From Gnetum montanum (taxonomy: Eukaryota > Streptophyta > Gnetopsida > Gnetales > Gnetaceae): a stretch of 64,000 nt of DNA. Below the pieces are notes generated by a model, which saw only the letters and a program-made list of their open reading frames with translations, did not search any database and was not told the DNA's origin. The position numbers were made by a program, and so were the translations under genes. This document shows, piece by piece, positions 56,598-64,000 of this stretch. Position 1 is the stretch's first letter, and every line of letters begins with the position of its first letter. The DNA lies in assembly GCA_015680685.1 (NCBI GenBank), contig MNCI01023334.1:63199-127198 (forward strand). The letters run 5' to 3'.

Positions 56598-58590
56598 TAC
56601 CCCCATGACTGAATGAAAACTCATCCTCAAGTTCCTTACAAAATATTGGAAAGGTATGGGATTATTGACTTGAATGATACTAATTGTGAATGGGGTGACA
56701 TGTGAATGGATCATCATTACAATACATGACAAAATTAGTGTTCATGACAATAAGAGTGAACACTATACACATTTGACATCCAGCCTTATTTGGCAGCTGA
56801 GAAAGAAAAGAGAAGAGAGAGAGAAAAGAAGAAGTCTATTGCTACCAATGCCAAAATTGCATCTTTCGTTGTTCATCCATAAGTGTGCTATCGATCTTGT
56901 TCCTTGCATAACTACTTTAGCACTAGTCCATTCCAAGTGTTTCCTCCATATCCAATCCGTTGTTGTATGATTACCATCTGCACACACAACACAGTCTTAT
57001 ATTAGCAAGGATAAATGAATCACAATGCAATTGATACCTTGCTTCGGTGAAAGGTCCATTGGTTGAGTTGTGATATGGTTGATGTGGATTTTGGAGATAT
57101 AACACTGGTGACTACCCAAGGTGTAGGGGTTAGGAGAAAATCTAAAAAATTGGACTAGGACCCCCATGACTAAGAGCGAACCTCCGGTAGCGAGAGAATG
57201 GAAAAATATAAGGAATAAGAAATATGGAGAAAAAGAAACAATGACCACACCAATAAAATGGATGTCAAGGATGGACATGAACAAAATAAATGGTGATTGC
57301 AGAAATGTTTAAGGGAAAGAAATTAATATATGCACCAAATAGGAATGCCAGTGGGTCCTCCCCAAAGCAAGCTCATGCCCTTAATGCCCTGACAATCCCA
57401 CATTCAAAGAGTTCATAGGCTCTGGAAATGCCACTTGGACACAAGAGTTAAAGTCTTAACCACAAGAGTTTACCAAAAAGAAAACAATGCATCAACCAAA
57501 ATATGGACTATCGATACAACTGGCAATGAGGCAAAAAATGGAGAAAGAAGGATGAAAAGAAGAGAGTGGAATGGAGTCTCAAGAACAAGGTGGTGTACAG
57601 GCCCTTGTGTATTAATGGTTAATGTGACTAAGTAGATCTCATTCCAAATCCAACCTCAAAAAATCCACATCTAGTGACTTCGCATTAATACATTTGGCTA
57701 ATCCATCCACCTGGAGTAACAAGGATGCTTCCGCCAAAAATTCACCACCATTATAAGGAGATGAGATAGGAGAAAGTAGGAAGTGAGAAAGGACCTTAGT
57801 TAGAGGGAACATGTTTGTTTAGTTCCATAATCAGTGCTTGTAGCCCAAATGATTATTTCATCTAAGGGGTGGGCTTTGAATTCTCACTTTTTTTTTGTGT
57901 TTTGTGTGAAAACCACACCATGCAAAGACTTATTATTTTTATTAGCTTAGCTTCCTGATAATGGAGCAATGTAGGAATGGTGAGAAAAACTCAAGAAGAA
58001 AACATCCAAGCACCCAAGAGAATGGCCAACACAAATGCATCAAGTTCCCTTGAAGTCACACCTTTTTAGTCCTTGAGTCCTTCCTTAGTTTGAGAAATGC
58101 CTAGTCACCGATTCATTGATAGTTCTTATTATTAAAAGAAAGGGACTGTACAGTTCCAAGCCAAGAGAGACCATAGAAATTCATGGATGTATGGATGAAG
58201 TGGACTCATTTCCTGTTATATGAAAAAGAACCATACCTTAGTATCAACATCATAACTCAAAGGTAAAAAACAAACATTAGCAATCATTGGAATACAGTTC
58301 ATACCATCTTTAGGAGCACTTATTAGATGACAAAATTAACAAAATAAATAAACACACAACTAAACAAAAAAGTATGAACGATGTTGCAAAAAAAAAAACA
58401 AGAAAAGTTAAAGAAATTTGCAAAATAAAAATGTGTAAAAAAAAACTTAAAAAGAAACTAAGGGCCTTGATTGATCAGCATAGGTGGCCATCTCCCCCAT
58501 GATTGAATTGGAAAGGGAAGATCCAAAATAATGAGCATGGTCATCCTCTCTCCGATGTGTGATGTGCATTAACCATTCTAGATTCATGAT
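56598..58590 (-). other. RE10 3' noncoding region
   Basis: Terminal polypurine box 56598-56615. The short spliced ORF is at 56763-57059 and a box GACCCCCATGACTAAGAG at about 57160-57178. Family blocks lie near 57350 and 57850, an A-rich tract at 58340-58450, and a third box (CTCCCCCATGATTGAATT) at about 58492-58510 at the gag-pro end. Confidence 0.55.
56763..57059 (-). CDS. RE10 short spliced ORF (candidate, 78 residues)
   Basis: Exon 1 is 57059-57038 (MDLSPKQ plus one base) and the intron 57037-56978 (GTATC...TGTGTGTGCAG, 60 bases). Exon 2 is 56977-56763, open to its stop, with DGNHTTTDWIWRKHLEW, GIGSNRLLLFSL and a Cys near the end. The frame is intact across the junction. Without splicing a 74-codon frame from 56987 shares the same exon 2. 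RE6 carries a decayed homologue with the same splice sites. Exon 1 resembles that of RE1 ORF2. The protein is not recognised; a hydrophobic stretch (LLLFSLSSLFFL) could be membrane-associated or incidental. Confidence 0.4.
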
Positions 58591-58599
58591 AAGGTTTGG

Positions 58600-61500
58600 T
58601 CCATTGCACATTAACTAGTAATCTTTTATTGAAGTGCTTGTTTGAAGTTTGAAGGAATTTCTAGCTTCCACCTATTGATGTTTTTAGGTTAAGGGTTGGA
58701 AGTTGGTGACACTCTTGCTCTAGTGCATCTATGCTTTTAACTTGGCCACAGGTTGTTCCCTCAGTTAGTTCCATGCATGTTAGTGAGTTGCTCTCTTGGT
58801 CAACTATCAACCACTGGGTGTTTTCTTATTGTGTAGTTGCTACATATAGGCACTTATGTATGTTAATTTCTTGGGCACACCGATTGCATGCAGGCAATGT
58901 TGAACATTCCTATACACAATCACACCCTGTATCACTGTATGTGATGCATGAAATTTTCTTCCTCTCGATCTTCCCAAAAGTGTTTTCCTTAGATATTTCC
59001 AGGGAAAGATCATAGATTCCTAGGCATGTATTTATGGTACTTAGCCATGCCATTCCCATTATTATTGGGAAGTCCCCTTTGTCATTATTTACTTGTATCA
59101 CTAGGAAATTAGTTGGGTATGACCAACCACACACAGTGGTAATGATGTCCTCCACCAGTCCCAAGGGATCAGTGATGGACTGGTCAGCTAGCTCTAAGTG
59201 AATATTGCTCTTCTTTAGTGGAGGCAGGTTCTAGGCTTTATACATCTCTTGTGATATTAAGTTGACTCTAGAACCTAAGTCTAGAAGGGCTTTACATGGT
59301 TCATTCCTAGCGACTTGGAGATAGATTAAAGGGCTTATGGGGTTAGAGAATTTTCTAGGAAGGTGGCCCACCTTAATCCAGTTAGCAACAACATGTGTTA
59401 ACATAATCGTGTGCGTTGAGCTCTGTTTTTAGTTTGAAGGGAGCTTTGAAGCCTTATTTGATGGAGAAGCAATCTGAGGCTCAACTACTTGTGGTTGTGA
59501 GAGCTTGGTTGGACTATTGGTTCTGAAGAAAGGTCTTCTCTTTGTATAGTTGTCAGAACCAGTACTGGATTGAAGCTTTATAGCTCTCATTGCATTGTGT
59601 TGCTATGGTTGAGTGGGGAGTTCCCCTTGCATTACTAGAGTGGGTGGTAATGGAGCTATCGGTGTGAGAGTTGTGGGTGGATTTGGAGGATGGTATGTAT
59701 GTGATGTGTTTCTCCTGGGAGAAGGAGTCTTATAATACTTCTGAGCTTGGTAGTGACGTTGTGGTGTCATGTGACCAATTGAGTCATGTGGAGAGATTGG
59801 CTGCTGCACGTAGTAGCCATATGGATCCAGTTGCTGGTAAGGGTATCATTGCTTTGGCAATGACATCCCCCATGATTGTGGGCATTGCCACTACTAGTGT
59901 TTCTCAATAGGTTGTGGCAGAGTTCCAATTGGATAATATGTTAATGGTTGGTGGAATTGCCTCGGGTTACCTTGGGGATAAGGTAACCATCGGGGTGCTT
60001 GCCATTTGTTAAGCTGTGGGTTAAGTGCATACACCCCAGACTCTTGTAGATGTGAGATTACTGGGCAACATCCCTTAGGATGGTCATACTGGCATATCTT
60101 GCATCCACCATCATTGTCTGTATTAGAATCCACAACCTCTTCGATGATGGCCATTTTACCCTTACCTTTGTTACGTGCATGATCCAAATCCCTCTTTTTC
60201 TTTTTATCATAGTTACTACCTTGCGCCTTAGACTCCTCTACGATTTTGAGAACGGTTTCAAGTCTACTATCTAAGGAGTTCCACATTTGGTCTACCTTTG
60301 CCGACACTTCTGTTGTTAATTTCTAAAGTGGCAAGGTTTTTCTATTTACGAACTCTTTAAGTGGTGACTCTTCCTCCTCCTCACAGAATCTCACTCCCCT
60401 TTTTCAGAGGGAAGGATCGCGGTTGTACTCTTCCACACTTTCTCTCTTACATAGCTCTCCTTATTCCTTAGCTACTTGCTCCAAAAATCTATGAACCTGA
60501 TGGGACCTAAGCTTTGATAATCTCCCTTGGGCATATGTTCCAAGGGTTCTCCTGGTTTATTGCCTAAGTCCATCTACGAGATGGCGTAGTTAATCTTGCT
60601 GCGAGTAACTGTGGCCTAGGCAATGATGTAGCAGTGCATAATATCGGCCCATGGCAACATCCAAGGGTTCATGAGTTCCCTGCTTCCATCCTTGGATTTG
60701 TTTTCAACCCTTGAACACCTAGGAGTATGTTTGATACTTATCATTTAAAAGTTCTAGCATTGTACTCCACCTTTGAATGGATTCTAGTTCTAAGGACCAG
60801 TACCAGCTTTCCGCTTCTTTTACTAGTTTCCTTGGAAACAATTTTAGCTTCTACCATTCATTCTCAATGATCTACAAGGCACATGCATCATGAAATTCCT
60901 GTAAGTGGTTTTGAGGATCAGTGTTGTATCCCCCCTCAAATCATGGAATATTATTCATGTCTACCCTCTTGATCCTGCTATATTTTTGGTGCCTTATGGG
61001 AATTCTTATGGCCTCCATTATGTCTAACATGCTTCGAGTTGTGAGTAGGGGTTCTTCATGGTCATTTCATTCATAGCGTCTGTGATGCCTATGTGGTTCC
61101 CTACTCTCCCTTCTTCCATGCTGTGATTCTCTAGAATGTCCTCGTCCTTGCTCTCAACTCTCTCATCGAGGTTTCTCACTCTATTTACCTTTATCTTCAT
61201 GGTTAGGCTCCTTATGACTGCATCCTGATATAGAAGGAGAGGGTGAATGTGATGATGAAGATGAAGAAGAAGGAGAACCATTGTCATGATGATGTTTCTT
61301 ACCTTCTCTTCAGTGGTCCCAGCCTCGATCATGATGATGATCAGAATGCCCATTCTTATCATGTGTTTGTGTTCCCTTGTTGAACAATTGGTGTTCGTGG
61401 GGATCAAAATCAAGATTGTGAATCATGGAGTGGAGGTTTTGATACACCACCTCCTCACCATCGTTAGGAGGGGGAACATCATTTTGTGGAGAACCTATTG

Positions 61501-61942
61501 AAATAGGTTCACCACCCTCAATTTTGCTTAAGACGGGTGGAGCGTTATGGGGTCTTTTACCCTTCAACGATGTATAGTATCTCTCCTACTACAAGTCCCA
61601 TTGACATTGTGCTTCTATGGGATGGTAGTCCCTTACATTGTGCTTGCATGCAATGTATTTTGCATATAGCTATGACATGCCTATTCGTGTGAAAGCATGA
61701 AGAAGCATGTTGGGGACTACTCAAGCTGGAGGCAATACTATGTTACCCTCCAAGTCTCTCCAACGTAGTTGTTCATCTTGATGGAGAATAAAGGTAAAGT
61801 CAGGTATATACTCATCGTGATAAATGTACATCACATGGAATTGTTGAGGAACTGGTGGATTTTGGTTATGTGTGTTGTGTCGATGACTATCTCTTGTGTG
61901 AGTCCTAGTTGGTGAAATGCTTTTGTGCAAAGAAGAAGACAT
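58600..61942 (-). pseudogene. RE10 gag-pro polyprotein, one frame, broken by stops
   Basis: Start ATG 61942 (MSSSLHKSIS). The recognised parts at 61942, 61567, 60307, 59809 and 59164 share one phase, so no frameshift separates Gag and protease. N-terminal block HDEYIPDFTFILHQDEQL (about 61770-61840); His/Arg-rich segment (61060-61380); gag core (about 60500-61010); VDQMWNSLDSRLETVLKIVE (60230-60300); intact knuckle C-KICQYDHPKGCC (60060-60103) followed by ESGVYALNPQL; P/Q/Y-rich tail (59600-59830); protease with LLDLGSRVNLI (catalytic D-S-G changed to D-L-G) and FPIIMGMAWLST (near 59060). The C-terminal extension runs to about 58600. Stops are scattered, so it is not functional. Confidence 0.82.
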
Positions 61943-62070
61943 TTTTGTCTTGTTCCGTGTGTTGTTTACCATTATCTTATTTTTCTCTATTGATTAAACC
62001 TATGGGTTCATTATAGCTCCCAACGATATGAATGATTTCCTATGTTCTACATAGTGCACAAACAACTAAG

Positions 62071-62088
62071 TCCCTGACAATGGTGCCA
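62071..62088 (-). other. RE10 primer-binding site
   Basis: TGGCACCATTGTCAGGGA in element sense, one base from the LTR at 62090. tRNA-Asp type with four transition differences. Confidence 0.85.
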
Positions 62089-62089
62089 C

Positions 62090-62860
62090 TGATGAGTGGT
62101 GAGGTACCCCTACACTCAACCATACAAATACAAGCATCTCACATGTAATTCGGTCAAACTCCAAGGACTAAGTGCTTACATGCCCTAATGAAAACTTAAG
62201 GTTAATCAATCACTATCTTCCCAAACTTGTATTGTCACAGTTGTATGGTTAAGGAAGCTTGAGGTATATGATTTTTATGTATTTTATCTTTTTAATGCCT
62301 ATGCTAGCAGGGAAAGGTGAAGAGAACTAAATGAATAAATTTCATTAACTACTCACTAACTAAGTTCTAATTTTCCTAGCATCAGTATTCGTTCCCACTT
62401 GCCACACACACCCTGAACCAGTGCAATGCTACTGGGATTACCAAATGCTACTCATTACTAGGTTACCAAGCATTACACACGTGCTCGAAGTGGTCGTACT
62501 GAATGCACTTAACTAGGAGAGTCAAGGGTTGAGAGAGATTAATTATCTAGGAAAGAATTTAAACATTTAATAGTAATTAAATCCTATTTAGCTTAGTCCA
62601 CGTGCTACAAGGTTTATTAGAAAGTTCATCTTTATTGCCGTACACAAATGTGTGCTCAGGTATAAATTGCTCAAATAAAAATCCATTCACTTTGAGACTC
62701 CTACTATGGGCACATGGAAATTATTCTAACTATGGAATGGTAAAACTGCTATAGTTTGGCTAAGGTCTAGATCTAGATGCCTAAAACAAGGAAAGACACC
62801 TCTTATTTATAGACATTGCGGTGGGCTGCAATATCGCGTACACGATATTGTGGCTCATCA
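62090..62860 (-). repeat. RE10 5' LTR
   Basis: 771 bp, aligned with the 3' LTR; somewhat shorter in U3, with fewer GATATC boxes. TATA box CTATAAATA at 62812-62804. Confidence 0.9.
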
Positions 62861-62865
62861 AATAT

Positions 62866-63170
62866 TCATCTTGATGAAAAATGAAACTAAAGTTTGGATA
62901 ATAATGATGAGCATGAGCATAGGAAATTCTTATTTACATTGGTCCATGCTAAGTTTCTTTTGTATAAAATCTATCATTACCTTCATTAATGTTATCATCA
63001 AGTGGGGAATTAACTTTGTGTGTATAATCTATATTTAATTAGTTAAGCTCTATGTATGTATTTTTGAAGATATAAGATTACTTTAAAAATGAATCATGAA
63101 TCTTAATACAATGAACTTATATAATATTAACTAACTAGAATATTGATACCATACTTGGAAACCATGCTAA
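62866..63170 (-). other. RE9 gag start and leader, right of RE10
   Basis: It holds the end of the conserved gag N-terminal block (FSFIFHQDEY, about 62866-62900), an AT-rich leader and a degenerate primer site near 63152-63169. The start codon could not be fixed. Confidence 0.5.
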
Positions 63171-64000
63171 TGATGAGTAGTGAGTGTTTCCAATGCCCAA
63201 CCATACAAATCATACAAGTGTTATATGCAACTTGATTATAATCCATTAATGAGATAATATAGTATCTAGAGGGTTAACGCTAAGATCATTGATCATGTCT
63301 TGGCATTGAAGTTAGTGGTAATTAAAGCATATGGTTTAACTCACAATGAGGTACGAGATTTTATGATATTATTCAACTATATTAAGGTTAAAGTAAAACA
63401 TGGTAAATTAAATATTAATTTTAATAACTAAGAAACAATAGGAATATATACTAAACTAGCCTAATGGTGATACACATCTAGTCTTAGCTCTTTGTACATT
63501 TCTTGTGCTAGTATAATTGCCATTAGGATTATCAAGCAATTCACTACTGNCCATTAGGATTATCAAGGAATTCACTACTAGGTGAACAAAGTGATGTTAC
63601 TACTAGATTACTAGATAATTATACATTACACTCAAAACTAGTCATACTTATTCTACCAAAGTATGAACATATAATGAAAATGTAAATTTTACTAGAAAAT
63701 TAAATGACATTAAAAATATCAATGACAATGAAATGCATCTAGGAACATCTCACTAGAATAAAGATGTCATGTAATCACTTTGGATTACACTATAGGTACT
63801 TACGAACTAACTTTAAATTCATGAAAATAAACTNTTTGTTTGCATAGTCTGCAAATATGCTCTTCTCTTGGTAAATTGATCCAACAACCTATCTTAATAA
63901 GGAGATGATGGAAGCTCCATCTTGCTCTAGTGATTTGATTCCTTAAATGAATAGGAATAGCTAAGAATAGATATTGTTAAGCACTAAATAACAAACCTCC
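63171..64000 (-). repeat. RE9 5' LTR, partial
   Basis: It aligns with 49197 onward up to about 63830. A single N at 63550 is followed by a near-repeat of the preceding ~30 bases. After a second N at 63834 the sequence no longer matches the 3' LTR, so the outer part is either replaced by another insertion or misjoined. Confidence 0.7.

Larger units (their letters stand above)
55774..62860 (-). mobile_element. RE10: complete gag-pro LTR retrotransposon nested in RE9
   Basis: 7087 bp. LTRs at 55774-56597 (3') and 62090-62860 (5'). Flanks are ACTAT (55769-55773) and AATAT (62861-62865), a target duplication with one mismatch. The gag of RE9 is continuous across it. Gag-pro reads 61942 to about 58600 in one frame. 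The rest is noncoding with two polypurine-like boxes plus the terminal one, and a short spliced ORF. No pol. The architecture equals RE6. Confidence 0.9.
49197..64000 (-). mobile_element. RE9: gag-pro-RT-RNase H element, interrupted by RE10
   Basis: 3' LTR 49197-50061. The interior has a decayed polypurine box (50062-50080), RNase H (about 50930-51330), RT (about 51560-52650), protease (about 52950-53340) and gag (about 53950-55773), continuing beyond RE10 at 62866. A degenerate primer site lies near 63152-63169. The 5' LTR starts at 63171 and runs out of the window. Only about 870 bases lie between RNase H and the 3' LTR and no integrase motif is seen there. All domains are heavily broken. 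It is the oldest-looking element here. Confidence 0.78.

Noticed and set aside
1-64000. CRISPR arrays, bacterial operons, rRNA or tRNA genes
   Set aside because: The repeats are LTRs, duplications and satellites without spacer structure. The tRNA-like words are primer-binding sites only 18 bases long. The sequence is plant nuclear.
1-64000. A host protein-coding gene
   Set aside because: No open frame combined recognisable host domains with exon-intron structure. All coding-like stretches either belong to retroelements or are unrecognised fragments.
1-64000. Reassigned TAG codon or programmed readthrough explaining the in-frame stops
   Set aside because: TGA and TAA stops and frameshifts also interrupt the frames, and the stops are not at matching positions in relatives. 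Mutational decay explains them better.

Overview
The window is a block of plant nuclear heterochromatin built almost entirely of old, nested, decayed LTR retrotransposons of the Ty3/gypsy superfamily. No host protein gene, rRNA or tRNA gene was found. Evidence for a plant: primer-binding sites complementary to the 3' end of plant tRNA-Asp, an Athila/Tat-like gag and retropepsin, a short C-x2-C-x3-H-x4-C gag knuckle, and a second ORF resembling the 'putative plant transposon protein' domain (PF20167, recalled, not searched). The density of aged elements suggests a large-genome plant; a gymnosperm is only a guess. A run of Ns marks a draft assembly.

Layout (names are mine). RE1 (1-4437, +) is the 3' part of an element with a second ORF. 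It is fused tail to tail with RE2 (4438-9656, -; gag-pro). 9657-11194 is non-element sequence with a 116-bp tandem repeat. RE3 (11195-19798, +) is complete, with perfect target duplications, and carries gag plus ORF2. 20187-21045 holds a LINE-like fragment. RE4 (21095-25063, -; gag-pro-RT, truncated) and RE5 (25897-31640, -; gag only) share one LTR at 25064-25896. RE6 (32356-39219, -) is complete gag-pro with perfect target duplications. RE7 (39274-46545, -; gag) is followed by RE8, a gag start plus LTR (46546-48025). RE9 (49197 to beyond the window end, -) has gag-pro-RT-RNase H, and RE10 (55774-62860, -; complete, gag-pro) is inserted in its gag.

The elements share ends (TGATGAG...CTCATCA), a tRNA-Asp primer site, a gag with a conserved N-terminal domain, and a polypurine box next to the 3' LTR. 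They differ in what follows gag: nothing, a protease, a protease plus RT/RNase H, or an unrelated second ORF. None carries an intact pol, and no integrase was recognised. Most are therefore probably non-autonomous and mobilised in trans by RE4/RE9-like relatives.

The most unusual features are four. (1) A long second ORF in RE1 and RE3 has its own TATA region, a short first exon and an intron; in RE3 the internal promoter repeats the GATATC boxes of the LTR U3. (2) A short spliced ORF occupies the same place in RE6 and RE10, with a matching first exon. (3) The terminal polypurine box recurs, up to three copies per element, at fixed structural positions. (4) A LINE-like ORF1-endonuclease fragment looks unlike usual plant LINEs.
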